Positions 7,652 through 15,806 of a stretch of DNA of 15,936 nt are shown piece by piece. Every line of letters begins with the position of its first letter. Within the stretch, counting starts at the first letter, position 1. The position numbers were made by a program, and so were the translations under genes. The notes under the pieces are model-generated. The model ran no database searches. It saw only the letters and a program-made list of their open reading frames with translations, and had not been told where the DNA came from. This DNA comes from Polyangiaceae bacterium (lineage in GTDB: Bacteria; Myxococcota; Polyangia; Polyangiales; Polyangiaceae): contig JAICTU010000184.1 of NCBI GenBank assembly GCA_025936205.1, positions 1-15,936 on the forward strand. Reading direction: 5' to 3'.

Positions 7652-9433
7652 TCAGGGTGGAGTCGGTACGGAGCCGGGGAAGACGTAGGCCTGGAGCAGG
7701 GCGATGAGGCCGATCACAGCAGCGCCCGCGACGGAGTGCCACCAGACGGTGCGGAAGATGGGGCCCACGGCGTGGGTGCGTTCGTCCGGTGTGTCGTAGC
7801 AGGCAGCGCCGGCGACCATGATCGATTGGGCGTCGATCATTTTGCCCATCACGCCGCCGGTGGAGTTGGTGGCGACGATCAGGATCGGGTTGAGGTTGAG
7901 CTGTTGGGCCGTGATGCGCTGGAGGCTGCCGAACAGGGCGTTGGAAGCGGTGTCAGAGCCGGTCAGGAAGACTCCGAGCCAGCCGAGGAACGCGGAGAAG
8001 AAGGGATAGAGCACGCCGGCGCTGGTGAAGGCGAGGCCGAGCACGGCGTCGGTGCCGGAGTAGCGGGTGAGGTAGCCGAGGCCGAGGACCTGGGCGATCA
8101 CGAGCACCGGGACCTTGAGGCGATCGGCGGTGCGGACGACGGCGTCTTTCCACTGGTCGACGTTCAGGCGCAAGAGGAGGCCGGTGAGCAGCGAAGCCAC
8201 GAAGACGCCGGTGCCCGCCGCGGAGAGCCAGTTCAGGTTGAAGCGCGCCGCCTCGGGCTTGGCTCCCGCGGCGACCACAGGCGGCATGCGCTGGACGAGG
8301 TTGTGGAGCGCGGGCATGTCCCACGCAGGCAGAGAGAGGGAGCCCGTGAGCGGGGAGCCGAACAGGGTGGTCTTCAGCGGGACGCCCGCGAACACGTTGT
8401 TGAGGAAGGCCTTGAAGCTGGGCGCGCCCCAAACCGCGCAGCAGCCGACCAACACCGCCCAGGGCGCCCAGGCGTAAACCGTCGCTGCTGTGCTGTGGGG
8501 GTAGCGCGCCACAGGCGGTTGCTCCGCGTTGGAGCCGAGCGCTTGTTCGGAGCGGAGCAGGAAGCGCGTCTTCGGGTGCCAGACGAAGCGCAGGAAGAGC
8601 GCCGTGCACACCAGCGAGAACACGCCCGCGACCACGTCGGTGACGAGGTGCAGCTCGGCCGTGTGCGAGGCGTAGTGTTGCATGAGGGCAAAGGACAGGC
8701 CGGAGCAGAGCGCCGCGGGCCAGATCTCGAAGACTTGCTTCCAGCTGCCGCCTTCCATCTTCACGAAGGTCGCGACCAGCCAGAAGGGCACCAGCACCGA
8801 CACGAAGGGCAGCTGGCGACCCGCCATCGAGGAGAGCGCCAGCTGATCGAGGCCGCTCACCGAGGCGAGCGTGACGATGGGCGTGCCGATCGCGCCCCAG
8901 GCGACCGGCGCGGTGTTGGCGAGCAGGTTGAGCACCGCCGCCTGGAAGGGCGAGAAGCCGAGGCCGACCATCACCGCGCCAGCGATCGCGACCGGCGTGC
9001 CGAAGCCAGAGGTGCCCTCGATGATCGCGCCAAATGAGAAGGCGATCAGGATCGCTTGCAAGCGCCGATCGAAGGAGATGAACGTGATCGACTCCTTCAC
9101 GATCTCGAACTTCCCGGTGATCACCGTCATCGTGTAGAGGAACATCGCGGCGATCACGATCCAGATGATGCCCAGGAAGCCGGAGAGCGTGCCCAGCGCA
9201 AACGCGGAGGCGGCGGCGCTGATCGGCATGTGAAAGCCGACGCAGGACACGGCGAAGGCCGCCACCACGCCGCAAGCAGCCGCGTAGGGGGCCGCGATGC
9301 CGAGGTGACGGCGGCCCTGCGCGTCGCGCCGCGGATGCAACGCGATGAAATACAGCAGCACCAGGATCGGCACGGCCGCGAGGAGCGTCGAAAAAACAGC
9401 GTTGCCCGTCGGGTTGTAGTTCTGCTGATACAT
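7652..9433 (-). CDS. lldP: L-lactate permease (LctP family)
   Basis: The product has 593 residues and is strongly hydrophobic with a dozen or more predicted helices, slightly longer than the roughly 550 usual for the family. Family hallmarks are present: GAIIEGTSGFGTPVAI (135-150), LANTAPVAWGAIGTPI (171-186), FLTGSDTASNALFGSLQ (around 492-505) and ATNSTGGVMGKMI (about 520-532). It should be a secondary transporter in the inner membrane that takes up lactate, and perhaps glycolate, with protons. The ATG at 9433 starts MYQQNYNPTGN, as in relatives, before the first helix. A hybrid histidine kinase lies 157 bp upstream on the same strand; no lactate dehydrogenase gene is adjacent in this window. 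Substrate specificity between lactate and glycolate cannot be read from sequence alone. Confidence 0.95.
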   Translation of the reverse strand: MYQQNYNPTGNAVFSTLLAAVPILVLLYFIALHPRRDAQGRRHLGIAAPYAAACGVVAAFAVSCVGFHMPISAAASAFALGTLSGFLGIIWIVIAAMFLYTMTVITGKFEIVKESITFISFDRRLQAILIAFSFGAIIEGTSGFGTPVAIAGAVMVGLGFSPFQAAVLNLLANTAPVAWGAIGTPIVTLASVSGLDQLALSSMAGRQLPFVSVLVPFWLVATFVKMEGGSWKQVFEIWPAALCSGLSFALMQHYASHTAELHLVTDVVAGVFSLVCTALFLRFVWHPKTRFLLRSEQALGSNAEQPPVARYPHSTAATVYAWAPWAVLVGCCAVWGAPSFKAFLNNVFAGVPLKTTLFGSPLTGSLSLPAWDMPALHNLVQRMPPVVAAGAKPEAARFNLNWLSAAGTGVFVASLLTGLLLRLNVDQWKDAVVRTADRLKVPVLVIAQVLGLGYLTRYSGTDAVLGLAFTSAGVLYPFFSAFLGWLGVFLTGSDTASNALFGSLQRITAQQLNLNPILIVATNSTGGVMGKMIDAQSIMVAGAACYDTPDERTHAVGPIFRTVWWHSVAGAAVIGLIALLQAYVFPGSVPTPP

Positions 9434-9590
9434 CGTGCGACAAAAGCTCTCACGGCCGCCTCTGCGCGAGCAATGGCTTGCCGCCGTGCTGAATTGACTA
9501 CGATTGCGCGTGCAGACGGCAGCGGTGGGTCGCTGCTCTCCCGCGCCCTACGCGCATCGCGTCAATGCCGCAGGCTCGCGCTACTCGGGC

Positions 9591-11489
9591 TCAGCCGTGG
9601 TCGGCGTTTTGCTGATGTAACATTTCCTTCACCTGTTCGAGCAGGCGCTGTGGCTTGTATGGCTTGCTGATCAGGCGCGCGCCTCGGGCTGCAAAGTCGT
9701 GCGGCAGCACGTTCGCCGCGTAGCCGGTGGTGAACAGCACTTTTACGTGGGGCACGAGCTGCTCCATCAGCAGATAGGCGCGCCAGCCGTCGAGCTCCGG
9801 CATCACCACGTCCAGGATCACGAGATCGATCTCGTCCTTGCGTTGGCGAAACAGCTCCACGGCGCGGTTACCGTTGTTCGCCTGCAACACGGTGTAGCCC
9901 GCCCGGCGCAGGATGCGCTCGACCTGCATGCGCACCAGCTCTTCGTCCTCTGCAATCAGGATCAGTCCCGGGCTGGGCGGAGTGCTATCCTCGTGCAACG
10001 GCGGATCAGAGCTGGGGGGGGCGCAGGGCAGGCGCACTTTCATCGTGGTCCCGTGCACGCCATCGCTCTCCGCGGCGATCAATCCGCCATGTGCGGCGAT
10101 GATGCCCGCCGCGACCGCCAGGCCGAGCCCAGAGCCCGCCCCCTTGGTGGTAAAGAAGGGCTCGAAGACGCGATTCAGGTTTTCGGGCGCGATACCGAAC
10201 CCGGTGTCGCTCACGCTGATCGACACATGGCCCGGTCCATCTGGCTCGATGCGCACCTTGAGCGTGCCGCCTGCCGGCATGGCGTCGCGCGCATTGACGC
10301 ACAGGTTGATCAAGACCTGCTCGAACTGCGGCTCGTCCAGCGCGACGAAGTGGCGCGCGGTGGGCACCTCGTACTGGAGCAGGATGTTCTCGGGGATGGC
10401 CCGGCGCAACATGCGCATGCTGCGCCCCACCAGCTCGCCCAGCTCGACACGCCTGGAGTCGACGTGCTGGCGGCGGCCGATCGCGAGCAAGTGCGAGGTG
10501 AGCTCGGCGGCGCGCTCGGTGGCGCGGATCGCCTGGTCGAGCTCGTCGATCGGCCGCTGACCGTCCTGCAGGCTCTGCTTGGCAAAACTGAGATTGCCTT
10601 CGATCACCTGCAGCAGGTTGTTGAAGTCGTGGGCGATCCCGCCCGCGAGCTGGCCCAGGCTCTCCAGGCGTTGGGCTCGTTGCAACTGCTCTTCGGTCTC
10701 GCGCAGGATCTGCGCAGCGCGCTTGCGCTCGGTGATGTCGGCCGTGATCAAGATCACGTTCTCGACCTTGCCGTCCGACGTGACCGGCACCACGCGTGTG
10801 GCGTACCAGGAGGTGCTATTGCCGTCGCGATAGCCTTCTATCTCGTAGTGACCAATGTTGCCCGAGTCGAACGCTGCCTGAATGGCGGCGTGCACCTCGC
10901 TCACATGGTCCGGCACCATGTACGCTTCGACGCGGGCGCCCAGCACGTCCTGCATGCGCAGCCCCGGGCCGACGCGATTGACCCATACCATGCGAAAATC
11001 GCGGTCCACGAGGGCCACGTAATCCGGCAGGTTCTCGATCACCCTGCGGCGAAATTCCACGTTCTCTTCCAGCTCCGCGGCGAGGCGCCGAGGCTCGCTC
11101 ACGTCGCTGCTGATGAGCAGGGCGACCTCCTCGCCGTTGGGGTTGTCGAACGGGATCACCTGTGTGAGCATGTGCGCCCGCTCGCCCGTGGCCAGCACGG
11201 CCGTGAACTCGACCGATCGCTGCTGACGGGACGCAAATGCTTTCTCCACGCACTCGATGGTCTCTGCGCGGTGCTGCGGAGCGATGAAGTCCTCCATGTG
11301 CCCCTGAAGGATCTGCTCCAAATTCCGAGTGAGAGTGCGGTTGAGAAACAGGATGCGGCGGCCCCGATCCACGCAGCTCACATAGGAGTCGAGGCCCCCC
11401 ATCAGCGCTCTCAACAGGGCCAGCTGGAACGCAGTGTCGAGGTGCGAAAGCGCAGCGTCGATGTGCTCGTCCGGATGGTCCCCACTCAT
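9591..11489 (-). CDS. PAS hybrid histidine kinase with C-terminal receiver
   Basis: The product has 632 residues from the ATG at 11489; a TTG at 11525 would add 12 residues but no ribosome site favours it. An N-terminal PAS-like domain spans about 25-135 and a second PAS 145-255 (NLPDYVALVDRDFRMVWVN, ending ITADITERK). HisKA carries His287 in GGIAHDFNNLLQ. The ATPase domain shows LINLCVNARDAMPAGG (Asn399), DTGFGI (428-433), VFEPFFTTKG and GSGLGLAV (452-459). A receiver domain spans about 508-628, with acidic EDEE, phospho-acceptor Asp560 (LDVVMPELDG) and Lys609 (SKPYKP). No membrane helix is seen, so it is cytoplasmic. It probably passes phosphate from His to its own Asp and then to an unlinked partner, or uses the receiver to regulate itself. 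It lies upstream of the lactate permease and diverges from the aldehyde dehydrogenase gene. Confidence 0.95.
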   Translation of the reverse strand: MSGDHPDEHIDAALSHLDTAFQLALLRALMGGLDSYVSCVDRGRRILFLNRTLTRNLEQILQGHMEDFIAPQHRAETIECVEKAFASRQQRSVEFTAVLATGERAHMLTQVIPFDNPNGEEVALLISSDVSEPRRLAAELEENVEFRRRVIENLPDYVALVDRDFRMVWVNRVGPGLRMQDVLGARVEAYMVPDHVSEVHAAIQAAFDSGNIGHYEIEGYRDGNSTSWYATRVVPVTSDGKVENVILITADITERKRAAQILRETEEQLQRAQRLESLGQLAGGIAHDFNNLLQVIEGNLSFAKQSLQDGQRPIDELDQAIRATERAAELTSHLLAIGRRQHVDSRRVELGELVGRSMRMLRRAIPENILLQYEVPTARHFVALDEPQFEQVLINLCVNARDAMPAGGTLKVRIEPDGPGHVSISVSDTGFGIAPENLNRVFEPFFTTKGAGSGLGLAVAAGIIAAHGGLIAAESDGVHGTTMKVRLPCAPPSSDPPLHEDSTPPSPGLILIAEDEELVRMQVERILRRAGYTVLQANNGNRAVELFRQRKDEIDLVILDVVMPELDGWRAYLLMEQLVPHVKVLFTTGYAANVLPHDFAARGARLISKPYKPQRLLEQVKEMLHQQNADHG

Positions 11490-11746
11490 GGCGCCGACGC
11501 TAACGTTGGCGGGACGAGATGGCAATCGCGCGGATACCGGGAGGATCGGGCTGCCCCTCGTGTGTCAGACCGTCCCGCGATCGGGTAGCTCACAGCTCGG
11601 ATCGTGCCGGTTACGGGAATTTCCTGCGCGCACCGCCCCAACCACAGACACAGCGCAAAAGCGGCCGCTCGGCCGCCGACGGCTCCGCAGCCTCGATTCT
11701 GGGGTGCCGAGAGCGGAGGGGGCTATACTGTCGGGCAGCGTTCACC
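11490..11746. other. Divergent intergenic region between hybrid kinase and aldehyde dehydrogenase
   Basis: These 257 bp must hold promoters for both directions. A GC hairpin GCGGCC/GGCCGC lies at 11661-11676, and a short GGAA-T-TTCC symmetry at 11616-11624. A TATACT hexamer at 11724-11729 is the best -10 candidate for the plus-strand gene, but no good -35 lies 17 bp upstream. A GGAGGGGG run (11715-11722) is too far from the ATG at 11747 to be its ribosome site. Confidence 0.4.
11724..11729 (+). promoter_or_regulatory. Possible -10 element for the aldehyde dehydrogenase gene
   Basis: TATACT matches five of six bases of the sigma-70 -10 consensus and stands out in GC-rich DNA, 17 bp before the ATG at 11747. 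There is no recognisable -35, and the implied 5' leader would be only about 10 nt. Confidence 0.2.
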
Positions 11747-13468
11747 ATGGGACTCGCCGTCGAACTGCCTCGCGTGCCGACTGAAGATCTGGATCGCAAG
11801 GTTCTGCGGCTGCGACAGTCCGCGGAGCGCTTTGCCCGCGAGCCCATCGCGAAGAAGCTCGCATGGCTGTACCAGGTGCGCGAACGTGTGGCGCGCGCCG
11901 CGGAGCGCTGGGTAGAAATGACCTGCGCGCACACGCGCCTGGATCCGCAGTCTGCCCTCGCCGGCGAAGCCTGGATTCTGGGGCCCGCCGCCGCCTTGCG
12001 CACGCTGCGCATGCTCTCGGCAGCCCTGTCTGACATCCAGCGGCTCGGCGCGCCGCAGTTGCCCGGCAAGATCGAGCGGCTCGATAACGGGCAGTTCTCC
12101 GTGCGCGCGTTCCCGGCGGCGCTGATGGATCATGGCCTGCTGCCGGGTGTGCGTGCCGAGGTGCGGCTCAACCCGGGTCCCGGCGGCGAGCCGCTCCCTC
12201 AGGCGAGCTTCTACCGTGAATCGGCGCCCCAGGGCCGCGTGGCGTTGGTACTCGGCGCCGGCAACGTGAGCTCGATCCCGGTGCTCGACACGCTGCACAA
12301 GATGTTCGTCGAAGGCCAGGTGGTGATCCTCAAACTGAATCCGGTCAACGAGTACCTGGGGCCGGTCTTCGAGGACGTGCTGAAGCCATTGATCGATCAA
12401 GGCTACCTCGCCATCGTCTACGGGGGCGCTGAAGTGGGCAGTGAGCTGTGCCATCATCCGCGCGTCGACGAGATCCACATCACCGGCTCGGACCGCACCC
12501 ACGACGCGATCGTCTGGGGTCAGGAAAAGGCGGAACGCGATCGCCGCCGCGCCCTCGGCCTACCGCTGCTGCAGAAGCGCATCAGCAGCGAGCTCGGTAA
12601 CATCACCCCGGTCGTGGTGGTGCCAGGTCCTTACAGTGACTCGGAGCTGGCAGCCATGGGCGAGAGCATCGCCGGGATGGTCACCCAGAACGCATCCTTC
12701 AACTGCGTCTCCGCCAAGATGCTGGTGCTGCCGCACGGCTGGGAAGGATCCGAGCGCCTGCTCGGGCAGATCGGCAACGTGCTGTCGCAGGCGGCGCCGC
12801 GTTACGCTTACTATCCCGGCGCCCAGGAACGCTACCAGGTGCTGACACGAGAGGCGGAGAAGACGGCGGAGCGTGTGCAGACGTTCGGTACCGCCGGAGA
12901 GGGCACCCTGCCCTGGACGTTGATCCGCGGATTGAATGCGCAGGACCGCTCGGCGCTGCATTTCCGAATGGAGCCGTTCTGCTGCATCCTGAACTCGGTC
13001 GAGCTCGATGAAGCAGATCCACTCGCGTTCCTGCGTCAGGCCACCAGCTTCTGTAACGAAACGCTCTGGGGCACCCTGAACGCAGTGCTGTTCGTGCCGC
13101 CGGCGCGCCTGGATGATCCGAGCTTCAACCAGGAGCTGGAGAGCAATGTGCGGCGGCTCCGCTACGGTGTGGTCGGCATCAACCAGTGGTCGGCAGTCGC
13201 CTACGCCGTCGCCACGACGCCGTGGGGAGGCCACCCCTCCGCGACCCTGGACGACATCCAGAGCGGCCTGGGCTGGGCGCACAACAGCTGCATGCTCGAA
13301 GGCATCGAGAAGTGCGTCGTGCGCGGGCCGCTCACGTCGCCCTTCCGCCCGCTTTGGTCGCCGCTGCACCGCACCTGCAACCTGGTGGGCCGAGAGCTCT
13401 GTGCGTTCGAGGCCGACCCCAGTGTTTGGCGGTTATCGAAGCTAGGGTTTCAGGCGCTGCGCGGGTAA
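11747..13468 (+). CDS. Aldehyde dehydrogenase superfamily protein
   Basis: The product has 573 residues from the ATG at 11747; the frame remains open upstream but reads as non-coding. The ALDH core is recognisable: VALVLGAGNVSSIPVL (165-180), the cofactor-side Lys196 in VILKLNP, ITGSDRTHD (245-253) in place of the common FTGS, general base Glu282 in SSELGNITPVVVV, and catalytic Cys320 in TQNASFNCVSAKML. Near the C-terminus are TTPWGGHPSATLDD (490-503) and GWAHNS. It probably oxidises an aldehyde, or reduces an acyl substrate, with NAD(P); the cytosol is expected because no export signal is seen. It is longer than classical ALDHs (about 480-500), mainly through an N-terminal extension of about 100 residues. 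The Cys lacks the usual preceding Gly-Gln. Substrate unknown. It is divergent from the hybrid kinase and 205 bp upstream of cheA. Confidence 0.88.
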   Translation: MGLAVELPRVPTEDLDRKVLRLRQSAERFAREPIAKKLAWLYQVRERVARAAERWVEMTCAHTRLDPQSALAGEAWILGPAAALRTLRMLSAALSDIQRLGAPQLPGKIERLDNGQFSVRAFPAALMDHGLLPGVRAEVRLNPGPGGEPLPQASFYRESAPQGRVALVLGAGNVSSIPVLDTLHKMFVEGQVVILKLNPVNEYLGPVFEDVLKPLIDQGYLAIVYGGAEVGSELCHHPRVDEIHITGSDRTHDAIVWGQEKAERDRRRALGLPLLQKRISSELGNITPVVVVPGPYSDSELAAMGESIAGMVTQNASFNCVSAKMLVLPHGWEGSERLLGQIGNVLSQAAPRYAYYPGAQERYQVLTREAEKTAERVQTFGTAGEGTLPWTLIRGLNAQDRSALHFRMEPFCCILNSVELDEADPLAFLRQATSFCNETLWGTLNAVLFVPPARLDDPSFNQELESNVRRLRYGVVGINQWSAVAYAVATTPWGGHPSATLDDIQSGLGWAHNSCMLEGIEKCVVRGPLTSPFRPLWSPLHRTCNLVGRELCAFEADPSVWRLSKLGFQALRG

Positions 13469-13590
13469 CTTGCGCGGGGACGCCCGTACCCTCGAGTACT
13501 TCCGAACGCGGCGCCGCAGGATGCACGCGCTGGTTTTTGTTCGCGCGGGTGATTAACCGGACCAATAGCCGGCTCGCTACCCTTGATATA

Positions 13591-13634
13591 CACTCCGCAC
13601 GGGGGAACGGGAGCAAACTCCCGTGCTCGGAGTG
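13591..13634 (+). promoter_or_regulatory. Foldable leader with alternative hairpins upstream of cheA
   Basis: Two mutually exclusive pairings are possible for CTCCCGT (13618-13624). In one it pairs perfectly with ACGGGAG (13607-13613) around a CAAA loop, and CACTCCG (13591-13597) pairs with CGGAGTG (13628-13634) as an outer stem. In the other, CACTCCGCACGGG (13591-13603) forms a 13-bp stem with 13620-13634, leaving CT bulged. The element ends 39 bp before the cheA ATG. A weak AT-rich TATACA at 13587-13592 could be a -10 instead, in which case part of the structure would not be transcribed. There is no T run, so an intrinsic terminator is unlikely. Confidence 0.5.
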
Positions 13635-13673
13635 CGGGGTGTTCCGCAGTGAAGGCAGACGCATGAGGACGGA

Positions 13674-15806
13674 ATGACCGAAGGGGGAGACAAAGCGCGA
13701 GCGGAGTTCCTCTCGGAGGCTCAGGAGCTGGTCGAGACCCTTTCTCGCAATTTGCTCTCGCTCGAGCAAGGGCGCGCGGGCGGCGGCAGGGTCGACCCCG
13801 AGCACCTGAACGAAGCCTTCCGCAGCGTGCACACGTTGAAGAGCTTGTCGGGCCTGTTCGGCGACAAGCACATGAGCCAGCTCTCCCACCGGCTCGAAGA
13901 TCTGCTCGATGATCTGCGGCTCGGTCGCCAAACGCTGAGCGATGCGGTGCTGGACCTGCTGTTCACATCGGTCGACGTGTACTGGCAGATCCTGACCAGC
14001 AGCGATACGCAGCAAGAGCACCGCGGCGTGCAAGAGATCCTCGATCGGTTGGAGAAGCTGGCGCCAGCCGCGACCACCGAGTCCGGAGATCTCGACAGCT
14101 ACGACATCGAACAGGGCCTGCTGGCCGTGCTCACCGAGTACGAGGAGCACCGGCTGCTAGTCAGCGTGAAGCAGGGACTCGAGCTGTATCTCGTGCGCGT
14201 GCAGTTCGAGCTGGTCACGCTCGACAAGGCGCTGACCGAGATCAAGGACAAGGCCAAGCCGTTCGGCGAAGTGATCACGTACCTGGCCGCCGGCGAAGCT
14301 GCGAGCCCGGACCTGATCGAGCTGGACCTGCTGCTCGCCTCCGGCTCGCCGCTGCCGGAGATCGAGGCCGCCCTCGCCGGGCCGCGCAGCACGGTGCGCC
14401 AGATCCAGCGCCGCAAGCGGCCCACGCGCTCCAGCAAGGCGCTGCCACGCCCCGTGCCCGTGCGCCCGCGCGGCGCCACGGCCACGCCCCCCGACGGCGG
14501 CACCACCGCGCCCATGGCGCCGGTGGAAGGCACGGAGGCTCCGCCGCCGGAGGCGCTGCCCGCGGCGGCGGGGCTGCTGCGCTCGGTCAGCCAGACCGTG
14601 CGCGTCGACATCCACCAGCTGGATGAGCTGATGAACGTGGTCGGCAAGCTGGCTGTGCTGCGCGGCGGCCTCAGCGAGCTCACCGACAGCGCGCGCTCGG
14701 ACGGCCAGCGCCGGCTCGCCTCGCAGCTGTGGCAGCTGTCGCACAAATTCGAGCGCAGCTTGCGCGAGCTGCAGAGCGGCATCCTGGAAGTGCGCATGGT
14801 GCCGCTGGCGCAAGTCTTCGAGCGCCTCACGCGCATCGTGCGCAAGACCGGCCGCGACCTGAACAAAGACGTGCGGCTGGTGGTCACCGGGGCCGAGACC
14901 GAGATCGACAAGCTGATCGTCGAAGAGCTGAGCGATCCGCTGATGCACATCATCCGCAACGCCATCGATCACGGGATCGAGGACGCGGAGGAGCGCAAGC
15001 GGATCGGCAAGCCGGCGGTGGGCACGATCGCGCTGAACGCCTTCCAAAAAGGCAACCACGTGGTGATCGAGGCCGAGGACGACGGGCGCGGGCTGAACAG
15101 CGACTCGCTCCTGGACCGCGCGATTCAACTGGGCGCCATCGCCGAGCACGAAGCCAAGGAGCTGTCGCGCGCGGACGCCCTGAACCTGGTGTTCTTGCCC
15201 GGCCTGAGCACGCGCGACAAGCCCTCCGCGGTGAGCGGCCGCGGCGTGGGCATGGACGTGGTGAAGACCAACATCGCCAAGCTCGGCGGCTCGATCGAGC
15301 TGGAGAGCGAGCCGGTGATCGGCACCAAGATCACGCTCACCCTGCCCCTGACACGGGCCATCGTCACGGCGCTCCTGGTGCAGGTCGGCGACGGCATGTT
15401 CGCGATCCCGCTGACGAGCATCTCCGAGGTGAACGCGCTGGAGGAATCGCAGATCCGCATGATCGATCGCACCGAGGTACTGAGCCGGCGCGGTTCGAGC
15501 CTGGAGCTGTGCCGGCTGCGCCAGCTGTTCCAGCTGTCGACCGAGACGGAACCCGCGCGACAGTACGTGGTGGAAGTGATGGCAGGGACCCGGCACCTCG
15601 GGCTGGTGGTGGACACGCTGCAGGGCCAGCAGGACATCATCATCCGCCCGCTCGGGCGCTCGCTGCACTCGGTGCGCGGCTTCTCCGGTGCCTCCGAGCT
15701 GGCCGACGAGCGCATCGCGCTGGTGCTCGATCCCGGCGCCCTGATCGAAGAGGCCAGCTCGGGTAACTCCCGCGAGCGAGGAGGTCGCATCCGTGTCGCT
15801 GGCTGA
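13674..15806 (+). CDS. cheA: Chemotaxis-type histidine kinase CheA
   Basis: The product has 710 residues with the CheA order. HPt domain P1 spans about 5-105 with phospho-acceptor His53 (FRSVHTLKSLSG). A helical region about 140-235 (LLAVLTEYEEHRL) occupies the P2 position, followed by a Pro/Ala-rich linker (about 236-300). P3 dimerisation (VDIHQLDELMNVVGKLAVLR) spans 311-372. The P4 ATPase shows the N box HIIRNAIDHGIE (Asn429), EDDGRG (468-473) and SGRGVGMDVVK (521-531). A P5 CheW-like domain spans about 562-700. It autophosphorylates at His53 under receptor control through CheW and phosphorylates CheY-type receivers; no receiver is fused to it. A GAGGACGGA stretch precedes the ATG, which also overlaps the TGA of a four-codon reading frame (ATG at 13663). 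It could control gliding, pili or another output; the output genes lie beyond the window. Confidence 0.97.
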   Translation: MTEGGDKARAEFLSEAQELVETLSRNLLSLEQGRAGGGRVDPEHLNEAFRSVHTLKSLSGLFGDKHMSQLSHRLEDLLDDLRLGRQTLSDAVLDLLFTSVDVYWQILTSSDTQQEHRGVQEILDRLEKLAPAATTESGDLDSYDIEQGLLAVLTEYEEHRLLVSVKQGLELYLVRVQFELVTLDKALTEIKDKAKPFGEVITYLAAGEAASPDLIELDLLLASGSPLPEIEAALAGPRSTVRQIQRRKRPTRSSKALPRPVPVRPRGATATPPDGGTTAPMAPVEGTEAPPPEALPAAAGLLRSVSQTVRVDIHQLDELMNVVGKLAVLRGGLSELTDSARSDGQRRLASQLWQLSHKFERSLRELQSGILEVRMVPLAQVFERLTRIVRKTGRDLNKDVRLVVTGAETEIDKLIVEELSDPLMHIIRNAIDHGIEDAEERKRIGKPAVGTIALNAFQKGNHVVIEAEDDGRGLNSDSLLDRAIQLGAIAEHEAKELSRADALNLVFLPGLSTRDKPSAVSGRGVGMDVVKTNIAKLGGSIELESEPVIGTKITLTLPLTRAIVTALLVQVGDGMFAIPLTSISEVNALEESQIRMIDRTEVLSRRGSSLELCRLRQLFQLSTETEPARQYVVEVMAGTRHLGLVVDTLQGQQDIIIRPLGRSLHSVRGFSGASELADERIALVLDPGALIEEASSGNSRERGGRIRVAG

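Noticed and set aside
7187..9037. Long plus-strand frame across the permease gene
   Set aside because: Its composition is Glu/Arg/Gly/His-rich and low in hydrophobics, and it overlies the complete lactate permease on the other strand.
9699..11588. Long open frame antisense to the hybrid kinase
   Set aside because: It is rich in His, Arg, Ala, Asp and Gln with no domain signature, while the opposite strand encodes a complete kinase with all motifs. High-GC codon bias creates such antisense frames.
11519..11746. Upstream in-frame extension of the aldehyde dehydrogenase
   Set aside because: The first 76 residues look like translated promoter DNA (Arg/Ser/Pro/Cys-rich) and would overlap the start of the divergent kinase.
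13547..13677. Possible 43-residue leader peptide ending at the cheA start
   Set aside because: It needs a GTG without a ribosome site and runs through the hairpin region; only the short ATG-initiated end is worth noting.
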